A stretch of DNA of 64,000 nucleotides, taken from Lineus longissimus. Its lineage: Eukaryota; Nemertea; Pilidiophora; Heteronemertea; Lineidae. The DNA lies in NCBI RefSeq assembly GCF_910592395.1, contig NC_088318.1:15810349-15874348 (forward strand). Direction: 5' to 3'. The stretch's first letter is position 1. Every line of letters starts with the position of its first letter. Made by a program: the position numbers and the translations under genes. The notes below the pieces were generated by a model. It ran no database searches. It was not told the origin of the DNA and saw only the letters and a list, made by a program, of their open reading frames with translations. Shown in pieces: positions 12,787 through 24,072 of the stretch.

Positions 12787-15700
12787 CTGGCCAAGCGACA
12801 CCAGCGAAGACAGGAGGCAGAGAAATCCCTTGCCGAGGCTGAAGAAAAAGGTAACTCACTCAGAAAGCCTGTCGGTGACAGACTCAAGTGTGAATAGGCG
12901 GCACCGCTGCAGGTTTCTAAGGCAGTTCTTGATACTCGGTACTTGGTTGTGCGCATCAATCAATTTAATTTCAAAAAAACTATTCTGATGCAGTGCAATT
13001 ACTTTTGAAGGGGAAAGGCAAGGGTAGTATATTTGATGTCTATTTTCCTTGAAATTTTGTTGAACTATTGATATTTTTCAGGCGATGCCGAAAATATTGA
13101 GCGTTTCAACAAGCGATTAACAAAGGTAACCCCTCAGCATAATGATGAGGTTAAACAACTTCTCAAGCTGATGGGAATTCCTTATGTCTCGGTGAGTACA
13201 TGGACACTTTCAGAGACAAGTAGTACAACTAGTAGTGTATAGCTACATAACCGAGTTAGCTCAACATGATAAATAGTCTCTAGGGTCAGATTAAACCTTG
13301 TCTGAGGGATGGCCGCTTATAAAAATGAATAAATTTGGCGGTGACTGGTTGCAGCTTGTACGATGGCAAGGCTCACATCAGTTTTAGACGACAAGCACTA
13401 CATCAGGGCTAGTTTTATTTGATCGAAATACTAATTAGATTTTGAATTTGAGACTTTTGCTTATAGCAAGTATGTACACTTCTTACTACTTCGTTCATTC
13501 TTTTCAGGCACCATGCGAGGCAGAGGCCCAGTGTGCCCACCTGGTTAAGCATGGCAAAGTGTTTGCTGTGGGAACTGAAGATATGGACGCCCTCACTTTT
13601 GGATCAAATGTCCTATTACGTCACCTAACTTTTAGTGAAGCGAGGAAGATGCCCATTCAGGAATTCAATTATGACAGAATAATACAGGAGATGCAGTTAA
13701 CTACTGACCAGGTGAATGTGCTCTTGTGCAAAATTTAAAGAATTCAAAATTCGGATGCTGGATTTCCATTAATTTTGTTTCTTCAAGTTGTGCAGTTGAC
13801 ATCGCAGAGACAGTGACCTAACTTTGAGTTATACTGAGTTGAACTCCTGCGACTGGTGCTTTTGACCAACCTATGGAACTTCAGTGGTAGTTGGGGATGG
13901 TTGTTCCACATCAAAGAATAATTTCGCCATATCTCAATGTCTCTTTATAGTTTGTTGACCTGTGTATCCTGCTGGGGTGCGACTACTGCGATTCTATTCG
14001 TGGTATCGGACAGAAGAAGGCATACGATCTCATCAAACAATATAAGACAATAGAGGAGGTTCTTGAACATCTTGATACTAAGGTAGATTGACCCTTTAAA
14101 CATCACTTGTTAATGAGAAAAATAAGTTAAATGCCATTCGATTTTAAACTGGTTGTTCACCAGACAAAAAAGAGTTGAATCATAAACCTAATAGGATAGA
14201 AAAAAATGTGAGTATTAAACAATCTGATTTTCAGATTATTTTTTGGACAGTTTTTAGTTGCATTCATGTGTTTGAATAAATAGTGGGTGACTCAACCTTT
14301 AGCCATTATTAAGAATAAAGTAAAAGCATTTTTAGTAAGGTGAATTTTGTGTCTTTCAGAAATATACAGTCCCAGAAGATTGGATGTTTAAAGTGAGCTT
14401 CTTCGTTCTGCTTCTTCAGCATGGGTGGCACTAAACTGAATTTTTTCAGTACACTGTTTCTCCTAATGCCAAGTTCATTTGTTCCCCAAAGATGTTATAA
14501 TTCAAATGTTAAAATGTTTGCAGCAGGAAAAGCATACTGTTTGAAGCCTATACTGTAGAAAGTGCAATTGGTGGATGTCCAGTGGTATCAGAAAGTATGA
14601 TTAAATGAACAAGTGAACAAGAGTCATTGAAATTTGATGCTGCCATCAAGTGTATAAATAAAAATCTAGGCCTTTTCTTAAATCCATCGCGGGTCAGTAA
14701 TTTCATTTCTAAGTATTGCTGTATGCAATGCACAAGTACGATGCACTGTCACTTATCATTGCCTCACCATCTCCTCGTGTTGCTATCTATTATTCCGAAG
14801 TAGAACTATTTTGTGTTGTCTAATTTGCAGGAGGCTCGCGAACTGTTCAAAGAGCCTGAAGTTAAAGATGTTGAAGAGGAGGAGGTAGGGCTCATGTTCC
14901 CAAAGCCAAACATTTTTGGAATTTGATTTTACGGGAGACTAATTCTTGTTTGCTGCTGAAATTTTATGGTAATGCATTAGATTGTGAGCTCTCACTAATT
15001 TTACTAAAATTGGTTTTACAGTTGAAGTGGACTGAGCCTGATGAAGAAGGACTGGTGGAGTTTATGTGCAAAGGCAAAGGATTCAAGTAAGCATGTGTTT
15101 GTCCTTGAGCAGGACAATTAAACAACTTTTTTTGAATGCATGATAATTAGGGGCCATGGGAAGACAAGACATCAAAATCTACTCATAATTTTACTTCTAC
15201 ATTGATGATGATCTGTTTAAAAATATTTGACAAAAACTTAAAACTCTATCATTATACATTGGAGTTCTCCAAAGAGGCCCCTTGACTTATCAACAGGTTG
15301 TTGTTCAGTGCTCATTTGGGCTAAACCATGAAGAAAAAGGATCCTCTCGACCAGAGTTGTAATGCTTGGAAGACGTACGTACATGTACGCCACACTCTTC
15401 AATGTGTTTGACACCCATTGAAATTAAATCACTAAATGATCAAGGCAGAATCTTTCTATGTTACAAACTCGTTTGAATCGAATTTGATACAGATTCCAAA
15501 TCTAGGTGGTTCTTAACCCAAAAAAATCACTTTCTTCCAGTGAGGATCGCATTCGAAATGGTGTAAAGAAACTAGGTAAAGCACGTACCACAACAACACA
15601 AGTTCGAATGGACAGTTTCTTCAAGGTCACATCAGTCACCAAGTCTAGCACTGCCGAGAAAAGGAAGGTGAGAGGGACACATGGCCCCTGGCCATTTCAT

Positions 15701-15933
15701 TGACCCATGTATTTCAGCTGAGTTCCAGGCCCTTGGGCCTTGGGCCTCTTGTTTTATCTGCATGCTTAGAAAAACCAACTTCAAAGTCATTGGTGATGGA
15801 CAAAAAATGCTGGTCAAGTCGAGATTCCCTCATTCGTAAAACATGTTTATATTCTTCCTCATTTCAGAGTGACACTCAGAAGGGATCTGCAAAGAAGAAA
15901 GGGCGTGGAGGTGGCTTCCGGCGTGGAAAGTAA
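12787..15933 (+). CDS. FEN1: Flap endonuclease 1, C-terminal nine exons
   Basis: FEN1 is the structure-specific 5' nuclease that removes 5' flaps during Okazaki-fragment maturation and long-patch base excision repair in the nucleus. Exons: 12787-12850, 13082-13191, 13508-13711, 13951-14082, 14360-14392, 14831-14884, 15022-15086, 15541-15667, 15868-15933, all with GT-AG introns and phases that join in one frame to a TAA stop. The ~284 residues match human FEN1 from about residue 97 onward. Visible landmarks are CEAEAQCA and [12 protein letters not shown] with the metal-binding acidic residues, LLGCDYC with the third-site Asp, the helix-hairpin-helix [10 protein letters not shown], the PCNA-binding PIP box QVRMDSFF, and a basic tail ending [10 protein letters not shown]. 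The N-terminal ~96 residues (start methionine, first acidic residues, FDGKPP) are not in any exon I could find; they may lie upstream, beyond a long intron holding the LINE. Confidence 0.96.
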
Positions 15934-16235
15934 GAAGACAACCGATGAATTTCCTTCAAGATCTGAATAATTTTTATGGCAGAATATAGGCAAAGCCGTT
16001 GGGATCAACAGTATCACACTGAAGTGAAAGCAAGGTCATAAGAACAGAATATTGGCACTCTGGATTTATTGTAAAGGACTCTTTGGGACCACATACCTGG
16101 GATGATAAACACACATACCTCTGTTAATGAAAATGTATCTTTTTAATTTCTATGTGCTGCTACATGGAAGTTTCATTCCGTTTGTTCTGTGAAACATTTG
16201 CACTGTAAGATCATGAATTGTTCACCAAGACTGTC

Positions 16236-16241
16236 AATAAA
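16236..16241 (+). terminator. FEN1 polyadenylation signal
   Basis: AATAAA lies 303 bp after the FEN1 stop codon and about 210 bp before the left edge of the tandem duplication. No other hexamer occurs between the stop and this site. Confidence 0.75.
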
Positions 16242-16989
16242 CCACACGTGTTCAGTTTATAAACTGCCTTCTACTCAATTAGTATTGCTGTCGTAGTTGT
16301 CCAGTTCTACCTGCCTTCAGGGGCATATTCAGGGGTCTGCCAATGCTACGGCACTCCCTATCTAAAAAGGAGGAGCACTGCTGGTTTTTAGAGCCACTGA
16401 CCAAAATTGCATATGGCGTCCTCTTCGCCTGTATGTTCTTCGTTCGGAAAGCTGACAACACAGGCATGAGCATGTAATGGATACTTAATATATTAATTGA
16501 GAGCCAGGGCTCGACTAAACATGGTTTCTTAAACATCTGGTTGAATATTTGTTGATGCCAGAAAATTATAAGAGGAATTCATCATCATCTCTGAGATTTG
16601 TTGCAATCCTCCAGGGTCTTCAACTCATACCGGTATCTAGCATGCACAGTGAAAAGATACAGCCAGTTGTGCTTAGAAAATGAAAGTCTATGACTGTGTT
16701 GTTGAAAAAGAAATACAGATAGATGCCATTTGAATCGACGACCCTCTCCCCAGGCGCTTGATAATACCTTTCACTAACTCGGAAATGCTGCAGTGAAAGC
16801 TTTGTATGATTATGGTTAATATCATAATGATGATTATGAATTATGAATGTACTACAAAACCTACATTATCATTCTATTCATGAACTCCGTCTGTCTTTTG
16901 CATTGAAGCCAAGAACAAAGCCTTTGTCCCATTCGATTCCTATCGGAAATTGTCCCCATTGAATTTTACAATACCATATTTCCATCACC

Positions 16990-17277
16990 ATGGCCTTGCC
17001 GCTGGCTGTTTGGCTGGGCTCGTCATATCATGAAAATGCACAAGAGTTCGGAAGATGCTTTGTGAAACGCAATAAGTGGCAGACTGGCACGTCATGGGCA
17101 GGTTGGAAGTTCTCTTTATCGGGGTCATCTTATCTCGTTTGCGGCGATCGAGCTACGGCAACTTTTTTGTCGGGTGACGCGACTTTCCTGTGTTTCAACC
17201 CAAGATATATACTAGCTGGTGCCTTCAATCAAAATCCTCATATTGTCGCTTTATCAAGATTGCAGCTGGCAGTCTAG
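16990..17277 (+). CDS. Hypothetical 95-aa protein, copy A
   Basis: The ORF opens with MALPLAVWLG and ends SRLQLAV; it has no clear signal peptide, membrane segment or known motif. Its protein is identical in copy B, with one synonymous change (GGA/GGG) in 288 bp, while the following ~490 non-coding bases differ at about ten places. That mild excess of conservation is the only evidence for coding; gene conversion or chance could also explain it. It could be an exon of a larger spliced gene. Confidence 0.3.
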   Translation: MALPLAVWLGSSYHENAQEFGRCFVKRNKWQTGTSWAGWKFSLSGSSYLVCGDRATATFLSGDATFLCFNPRYILAGAFNQNPHIVALSRLQLAV

Positions 17278-17768
17278 TCAAAGTGGTACAATTTTAAATG
17301 TATCAAAGACACTGACGTTTTAAAAAAATTATGACTTTCGGCCATGGCCAGCGTGAGATCTTCTAAACCGTTACCATTTTTCGTTATATTGAGACTTATA
17401 CTTTTCTCCTGCTGGAATATGCACTGCTCTGGACCTGCCAAGAAAAGTAATCGAGGTGGGTCCAGGCAGGTCCATAACCTGCCGTCAAAACGAGTGTAAG
17501 ATGCTGCGCTGACTAATATGTATGTATACCTCTTTTTTAGTTAAACGAATCGGCCACTGAATGCAAGTTGGATGCTTCGCACCCGCACCTTCACCATTTT
17601 AATTATTTTTTAAATCAATGGTATTACGTGACCAAACTGTCAAAAAGATATCTCCATGTTGTTTAATTAACAACAGAAAGGAAAGTTTGGTTTACGTGGG
17701 TATTCTCCGGCAGGCTGTCGCTGAAAAAAAAGATGGAAACCTAAAACACGCCTGATCTCGTCATCAAA

Positions 17769-18041
17769 ATGGCAAAGGTATTGATAAGTTCGTTTTATCA
17801 TCATTTGATCAGCAACCTTGCTCTTATAAGCCCTGATCTCGGATCTACTCCCTCAGTATCACCTTTACACTGCAGCATCCTCTGCTTTACTCGGACAAGT
17901 TGTACAACTTTTAACTTCGTGCCTATCAAAGTGGGCTCTTCTTGTCAGCAGAACCATAAGAGAGGAACGTGTTTAAGCCAGGAACAGGCTACTCCTTCAA
18001 ATGGATCACGCATGTTTCAAGAAAAGGTGAATTTTTCATAA
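17769..18041 (+). CDS. PAN/apple-domain-like exon, copy A
   Basis: The second half of this frame shows the cysteine and aromatic pattern of a PAN/apple domain: LHCSILCFTRTSC, then TTFNF, then a further Cys-rich stretch with SSCQQN. A GTGAAT donor at 18027 follows GAAAAG, so the piece may be an exon running from ATG 17769 or from an acceptor at 17855-17856 to 18026. The phase-1 acceptor option matches the phase of the PAN exon in the nearby lectin gene. Partner exons were not identified. Copy B changes three residues (P/S, K/E, Q/H). It may be a relic of a PAN-domain gene duplicated from the same ancestor as the lectin's last exon. Confidence 0.45.
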   Translation: MAKVLISSFYHHLISNLALISPDLGSTPSVSPLHCSILCFTRTSCTTFNFVPIKVGSSCQQNHKRGTCLSQEQATPSNGSRMFQEKVNFS

Positions 18042-18262
18042 TTTTGTTTCATATTACATGTATTATGCTCCTGCTCAACGAAGTTTAAAAGCTGTGGGTG
18101 TGGGCGGTCATTATGTTCTCTGCTGGTTTCCGCACCACTCTATTCTGCTCAGTAACTGAACAACCACTCGTCCAGCGGACTTGCCATTTTTGTGGCACGA
18201 AGGCCTGGTGTTTCGAATGTTTCCTATCGATTTTTGGCTCGATCCCAAAAGGATGGCGTCAA

Positions 18263-18515
18263 GCCGCCATCTTTTTTTTCGCATTCCGCCCCATAACGTG
18301 ATAACTCGAAGATTCGATTGACTGACAGCTTGAAATTGAAATGTAAGGTCCAACATGGCCGCCACCTTTTTTGTGCATTCCCGCCCTTACATAACTCGAG
18401 ATGCGGTTGAGTGACCGCCGTGAATCTTCTGTGGTGTTATTGCCAAGTGTATGGGAAGTTTCTATGATTTGTTATGTCCGTTTGCATGCTGTAACTACTT
18501 TATACATCGATGTAT
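18263..18515 (+). promoter_or_regulatory. Candidate ORF1 promoter elements, copy A
   Basis: GCCGCCATCTT at 18263-18273 matches the YY1-type promoter motif on the minus strand, and a second, looser copy (AACATGGCCGCC) follows near 18353. A perfect 14-bp palindrome, ATACATCGATGTAT, lies at 18502-18515, about 33 bp before the ORF1 start. Both elements are present unchanged in copy B, at 25346 and 25726. Their role as a promoter is inferred from position and motif only. Confidence 0.3.
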
Positions 18516-18547
18516 GACAAACCTTTTCCAAGCAAGGCCATGGCTAC

Positions 18548-19492
18548 ATGATGTTGGCCCGTAAGGCTCCCATTCTCCCTCCCATTCCTACTTATGATTA
18601 CGATCTATATTTAGGCTTCAGTTATCCTCGAGGATATCTGCTTGCAGTCTCGAGAGAGAGTATTCTCGTTTACGGGTATAACGAAACCAGCTTCGCATAC
18701 ACTTTGTTACACAACGTGTGGCTATCACGCACGAAGAGAGACTTTGGCCACTTAGGACTTCACCTTGATAGCTATGGAAATTTAGTCTTCTTTACCTCAT
18801 CAAAGAAGCCGAACATACAGTATTTTGATTTCATCAAAGAAAAGTTAGGTCATGTTTCACTCGTTGGCAATGGTAAGGCGTTTATCCGAAAGAAGTTGAA
18901 CAAGAATTTCAGTTACTTTGTGAGGAAGAGTTTTATATACTTTCGAGTATGGGAGAAACACGCCTTTTGCTCGATCATACGAAGCTTTAAAAACGAGTTA
19001 TTATTATTAGTTTTATACGATGTCGCTTTTCAAAATCAAAATGTACTTCTTACGAACGGGGTCGAAATACCTTATACCCGTGTTGAGTCAATGCTTGGAT
19101 ATTTGTTGTTTTTATCGAAACCGGACATATCGGTATATGAGAAGAGAAGAACCCGTGTAAATCTAATACAAACTTTGGTGAAATGTAATAATCCCGAATA
19201 CTCACAATCCTTTCGAGGCCACCCTGGCTCACCAGTATTTTACATATCGTCGTCACTCCCTAATAGGCTTGTCCTCGGATGTGACATTTCTTCTTTTATT
19301 TGCCTCCCTTCAAGTCGACTTTTTCATGGGTGTATCGAGCCGTTTCTTACTATTCTTCACTCGAATATCGGTCATCGTCGAGATCTTACTAATTTTGGGG
19401 TAGATTCAGTTGGTAATGTGTACAGTCTGAAGGGAAAGATGGAAAACAAATTTAGATTTAACTCTGTTAACATATATGCGAGAATGTCTTAG
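18548..19492 (+). CDS. ORF1-A, unrecognised intronless propeller-like protein
   Basis: An uninterrupted 314-codon frame with no introns, signal peptide or membrane segment. I do not recognise the family. The protein is rich in aromatic and basic residues and contains recurring short beta-strand units built on G-N/D-L, for example DSYGNLVFFTS and DSVGNVYSLKG, as in beta-propeller proteins. It resembles ORF2 over matching positions, including NVLLTNGVEI here and AVLSNGVPI there. It starts with tandem ATGs; a tiny upstream frame (ATG GCT ACA TGA, 18540-18551) in a better initiation context overlaps the start by four bases. The frame is intact in both copies, and ORF1-B differs at 17 residues with no indel. 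The 695 bp to ORF2 contain no recognised gene. Confidence 0.65.
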   Translation: MMLARKAPILPPIPTYDYDLYLGFSYPRGYLLAVSRESILVYGYNETSFAYTLLHNVWLSRTKRDFGHLGLHLDSYGNLVFFTSSKKPNIQYFDFIKEKLGHVSLVGNGKAFIRKKLNKNFSYFVRKSFIYFRVWEKHAFCSIIRSFKNELLLLVLYDVAFQNQNVLLTNGVEIPYTRVESMLGYLLFLSKPDISVYEKRRTRVNLIQTLVKCNNPEYSQSFRGHPGSPVFYISSSLPNRLVLGCDISSFICLPSSRLFHGCIEPFLTILHSNIGHRRDLTNFGVDSVGNVYSLKGKMENKFRFNSVNIYARMS

Positions 19493-20187
19493 ACATACAC
19501 CATATACAGTGTAGTTGGGAAAATGTCTGTTGAGAACCAGAAAAGCGACCACATATTAATTTTTTTATGCATATTACCAAGTGTTCATAAAGACCACGAA
19601 GACAGTCACTTTTCTTGTCTTACAAATACATGTAAGCTTGCACCTCACCAACCTTCTTATTCGAATGATGTCGTTAAAATTACATGTCTCGTAGACTTAT
19701 TCTTCTTTAGTCATACCAGTGTCCCGAAAATTTGTTAAATACACCCGGAGCCGATCTGGGAGGTCACAAGAACTTTTTAAAGAAATAGATTTTGTAATTA
19801 GATCAAATCAAATAGATCAAATCGCTATATTCCTAAGTGCTTATATCGTCTGTTACTTACTTCACATTCTTCACACTTTACTTTCTTCACTCAGGAAAAC
19901 GACTATGACTGTTGACTACATCACCCTCTATTGATACTGACATCCTCGGTTGCTATCCGCAAAATGTAAAACCAGTCACATGTCGCATTTTGAGTATTTT
20001 ATCGGAAAAGAAAGCCACGCCCCTCACAGTTACGTTACGTTTTCTGTTTTAATGGAAAAGAGTAAAATATGTTGTCGTTTTTCTCCCAATTTTACAAGAA
20101 GAATATCTGCACATTTTGATTGTTTTTGCAATGGATGGTCAAAGTGATTTTTTTCTTCTCACATGAAACGAGTTACCGAAGAGAATC

Positions 20188-21105
20188 ATGTTCAGGCAAA
20201 CTGGTAGGTTGTCTTTCAAGCCTCCCATCTCCGTACGACCTGGTAGGGATCGCTGGTGGTATGATCTGGCTTCTGGATACATCATACTAGCAACCAAAGG
20301 GGGAATTGCCAAGAATAGCGTCAGAATATATCATCAGACAAACCGCGAATTCTCCATTCTACAAATGTTTGAATACGATGCCTCGATTGGTGATCTATTT
20401 CACTATCAGGGATTGTTCAGGAAACGCTTCCTATCCTTATGTGAACTGCCTGGCGTGATATTCCTTAAAGACGTTTTTGATAAAGAGGAAACATATACCA
20501 TTGTCCCGCAAAAGTGCTATCGAGCAAAGTTCTATTACCGCCCATCATTCGGCAACGATCTCGTTTTCATCCATTGCACGGATTTGAGGGGTAAAATTAA
20601 AGGGACTGTCTACAGTATCACGTTAGAGGATACAACTCAAAGAGCGGTTTTATCAAATGGTGTGCCCATTAACAGTAAGAATAGATTTGGTGAAATCACA
20701 GAATTCTCTTCAGAAGGCGATTTGATATGTAACTGTAGAAAAATTTTTGGTTTCATTATTTACCGTAGATGTGACGGATACAGGATTGAGCACTTAGAAG
20801 TTGACAATGCAGGCTGGATGCCGTATTGGAGTCATAAACACCAAACCATTCTCAAAGGACAACGTATGGGCCAAAAAGGTCACGGGAAACTTGTCTACGA
20901 CGGGTGGAAGATCAACTGCAAGCTGAAGAATCGTTTAGTATCGGAAATACCACCAGTTTACCCGATTAGTTTCTTCATTCGCTGGAAGAGAATGTCAACC
21001 ATTAGTGGTACATCTATACTTCTTTTGTCACCCGAAGGAACCCTTCTAGTAATTTTGATTGAAAAGCAAGTCCCAATATTTGTACTTCTATATTCCTCCG
21101 TGTAA
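20188..21105 (+). CDS. ORF2-A, unrecognised intronless propeller-like protein
   Basis: A 305-codon intronless frame, related to ORF1 but clearly diverged. It begins MFRQTGRLSFKPPISVRPG and continues with alternating short hydrophobic strands and turns, such as ASGYIILATKGG, SSEGDLICNC and SPEGTLLVIL. No catalytic motif, signal peptide or membrane helix is evident, so an intracellular beta-propeller or similar all-beta fold is inferred. Relative to ORF2-B it has two extra segments, 24 and 6 bases long, which keep the frame. By hand count about 33 differences change the amino acid and about 5 do not, an excess that suggests diversifying selection. An AATAAA at 21325 may end the transcript. Confidence 0.65.
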   Translation: MFRQTGRLSFKPPISVRPGRDRWWYDLASGYIILATKGGIAKNSVRIYHQTNREFSILQMFEYDASIGDLFHYQGLFRKRFLSLCELPGVIFLKDVFDKEETYTIVPQKCYRAKFYYRPSFGNDLVFIHCTDLRGKIKGTVYSITLEDTTQRAVLSNGVPINSKNRFGEITEFSSEGDLICNCRKIFGFIIYRRCDGYRIEHLEVDNAGWMPYWSHKHQTILKGQRMGQKGHGKLVYDGWKINCKLKNRLVSEIPPVYPISFFIRWKRMSTISGTSILLLSPEGTLLVILIEKQVPIFVLLYSSV

Positions 21106-21324
21106 CCGTTCCACTCGTGGTAGAGGTTGGCCAGGACACGGTCACACGTCATGGTTCCCAGCCCGACTGAATGCTGGTGTAGACGTTAAAAATGTCCCTC
21201 TGGAAAAAATTGTTCGGCGCTATTATTCTGATCGATTATGCTGTGCTGCCCCCATGTTGTGTCCATGTTCTGCCCAGGAATGGTTGTAGGTCGTCTTTTA
21301 ATGGCGGGATTTTTTTCTTTTTTG

Positions 21325-21330
21325 AATAAA
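21325..21330 (+). terminator. Candidate polyadenylation signal after ORF2-A
   Basis: AATAAA lies 220 bp after the ORF2-A stop and is conserved in copy B. It supports a transcript ending here but could also be chance in AT-rich DNA. Confidence 0.4.
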
Positions 21331-22265
21331 GGAGTAAAAGCCCTGACGCCTCACGGGCAGGATTTCTACACAAAATGCAGTTAACAATATTATCACGTGC
21401 ATGGCAGGCGTTCGACGTCTGGCGTAAGATAGAGTATATCTCTCCTCAAATACTAGGGTCAGTAGAATGCTCCTCCCCTCGCACACATTGCAAAGGTAAG
21501 ATTGGGAGATCAAGCTGTGAATAAAAGGCCCTGAAGGAGCATATCCCGAGATAAGAACGTCAACACCGGACCGTTTTCAACATTTCACGTATCGAGATAA
21601 CATTCTTTTCGGTGATCTCAAGGCAGTTGAATCGGCCGTTTCTACTTGGCCGCGATTCCGGCGTGAGTTACTAAAGATGACAAGGTCCAGCGGCATCACA
21701 CCTGTTAATTGCTTGGAATGTATTCAGAAGAGGCTTACAGATATAGTCAATGGTGTAGTAATTTGATATGAGCAAATAGAGAAGGAACTACAGCCTTAAC
21801 CTAAATTTGATTCTTCCAGCATCGCTAATCAATTAAAGCATGCCTTTAGATTATGACAAAAACTCGTGATTAATGTGGATCCTTTGTTGGCTCTGACTGT
21901 TCGCAACTGGGTCTCACCTCTCACAACAGCTGGGGACCCACCAAATGTCAGATTTAAAGGATTATTTGACGGATTTATAGCATCCATGAGTTTTTCATGT
22001 GACTAACTCAGTGTGGCTCAATGAGTTCAGGGCCTTGTGGGTAGGAAATAATGCGTGAATTGATAGTTTTCGTGTGACTTTATGCATAGTTACCGCAGTT
22101 TGGGGCTTGGATAGTGTTTGATTCCGCGATATTTATATTTCTCAGTGTGAATAGTTTCCATGTACTGCGATGTCGGAAATACCCCTGCTGCGATTTCTTG
22201 CAATTCTATTTGCCGGACTTCCATTAATCGTGCCTATATTCTCCTTTAATGGGGTACGCTCTTCA

Positions 22266-22440
22266 TATTTTATCGTGGGTCAGGAAAAAAGAAATACAGT
22301 TTACACAATGCCGTAGTGCAGTTACAATGCATGCAACTTTGCTGTCTACTCAACGGCAATGGTGATATTTATATCAAGAACGTATTTACGCAATTGGAAA
22401 TTTCAATTACCAACTTCAATTTTTTAACGAACGGCGTTGG
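22266..22440 (+). repeat. Dispersed short repeat, copy 2
   Basis: Shares TTTATCGTGGGTCAGGAAAA with the 7.6 kb copy and ordered blocks ACACAATGCCGTAGTGCAGT, ATGCATGCAA, TATTTACGCAATT and a GAACGGCGT end with the 60.1 kb copy. A 67-codon frame starting MQLQCMQLCC overlaps it and is explained by the repeat rather than by a gene. Confidence 0.75.
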
Positions 22441-23249
22441 CCAGCAGGACATAGAATCAATCGTACATTTTCATCGTTTGTATTGGACCCAGCGATCAAA
22501 GAATAGTGTATCATTCTAAATTCCGACACATTGTTGACTCGTTGCTAAGATACCGAAATCTCTCGGTTTCCCTTTTTCAATGACCGCACGTAATTTCATC
22601 CTGTCATAATATCTTTAACAAATGTTAAAGGGGACGCTCAATACGGATAATTAGATTTTCCATAAACGATTCAATTAATTAGATATGATTAGGTCCGGTT
22701 GTTTTTTTGTTAGATTTCGAATTTCAATACCCACGGTGGATATAGGTATTTCTTTACCTTTCATGAAAGTTTCAAAAAGGAGAAATGAGAGGAAATGAAG
22801 TCACAAAAGAAACAGACAAAAGGCTATATTTTTGTAGCGATACATTGCAATATTGCAGTCTGCTTACGATGTTATTGTCGGTTGGTTGTAGGTTGGTTGG
22901 TCACAGGACTGATATTTTACCAAAACACCTCCTGTACACCTAGGCGTATCAACCATTAAAAAATGGCAATATCTAAGCACCTCTGCCACACGCCATGACT
23001 GCGAGAGTGGAGTTTGTTTAAAATTTTCCAGAGCGACGTCTGGCTAGGCAAGGGTAGCGATATGCCCCTCAAACACAACAGAATACGAGGGCCTGGTCGC
23101 TATTGTATTGTATTATGCTAAACCGATACCGTGCAAGAAGCCGGGATGGTGATACCGGTCAACTATTTACCGCTTGATGTTACAGAAGCACGAGGCGGTG
23201 TGTCGTGGTAACACTGGATTAACTCCGTTTGTTTTCAATATGACGTGTA

Positions 23250-23259
23250 GTCACGTGAC
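23250..23259 (+). promoter_or_regulatory. E-box in duplicated lectin promoter (copy A)
   Basis: The palindrome GTCACGTGAC is an E-box of the USF/TFE type, followed a few bases later by a CRE-like GACGTCA. It lies about 290 bp upstream of the orphan lectin ATG at 23540. The same pair occurs upstream of the intact lectin gene at 30414. Function is inferred from motif and position. Confidence 0.35.
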
Positions 23260-23539
23260 TCGACGTCACTCGCCACCTTCCCGGTGTCCTTTCTATTAAA
23301 ACCGAGCGATTTGCGCGAGAATTCGTTGAGTGTGTTTGCCCATACCATGACTGGAGCTGTGAATGAGAATAACGGGAGCAAGGCCTGATAATTGGTAAAA
23401 AGCTATTATTGAGGATTTGACACTTGTAAGACACATTTTAGACGTACGGCGAGAAGAATTGCTTCAGTCGCTCTCTTCCAGGAATAGACAGATGTTTCTA
23501 GGATCTTCCGATGAACTCTTAATTGGTCCTTAGAGCACC

Positions 23540-23550
23540 ATGGACGTTTC
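23540..23550 (+). pseudogene. Orphan first codons of lectin gene at duplication junction
   Basis: The lectin start ATGGACGTTTC is present here with its upstream promoter region, then the sequence switches to the left edge of the repeat unit. Reading on from this ATG gives only nine codons (MDVSLTTQA) before TGA. The lectin-coding sequence is therefore lost from this copy, but the promoter may still be active and would transcribe into copy B of the duplicated unit. Confidence 0.85.
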
Positions 23551-24072
23551 GCTGACAACACAGGCATGAGCATGTAGTGGATACTTAATATATTAATTGA
23601 GAGCCAGGGCTCGACTAAACATGGTTTCTTAAACTTCTGGTTGAATATTTGTTGATGCCAGAAAATTGTAAGAGGAATTCATCATCATCTCTGAGATTTA
23701 TTGCAATACTCTCGGGTCTTCAACTCATACCGGTATCTAGCATGCACAGTGAAAAGATACAGCCAGTTGTGCTTAGAAAATGAAAGTCTATGACTGTGTT
23801 GTTGAAAAAGAAATACGTATAGATGCCATTTGAATTGATAATACCTTTCAATAACTCGGAAATGCTGCAGTGAAAGCTTTGTATGATTATGGTTAATATC
23901 ATAATGAAGAGTATGAATTATGAATATACACGTACTACAAAACCTACATTATCATTCTATTCATGAACTCCGTCTGTCTTTTGCATTGAAGCCAAGAACA
24001 AAGCCTTTGTCCCATTCGATTCCTATCAGAAATTGTCCCCATTGAATTTTACAATACCATATTTCCATCACC

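Larger units (their letters stand above)
16451..23550 (+). repeat. 7.1 kb tandem duplication, copy A
   Basis: The unit starts at GCTGACAACACAGGCATGAG, just after the FEN1 gene, and ends inside the first coding exon of the lectin gene copy. Copy B follows directly. By eye the copies differ at roughly 2-3% of bases plus scattered indels. Copy A lacks two blocks present in copy B upstream of ORF1 (roughly 55 and 95 bp), each ending in short microhomology, so these look like deletions in A. Gene content in order: a 95-aa ORF, a PAN-like ORF, ORF1, ORF2, a dispersed repeat, and the lectin promoter. The 21.33-22.26 kb part has no recognisable gene. Confidence 0.97.

Noticed and set aside
22316-22519. 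67-codon frame identical in both duplicated units (also at 29476)
   Set aside because: It lies over the dispersed short repeat also found at 7.6 and 60.1 kb, where the frame is not kept.
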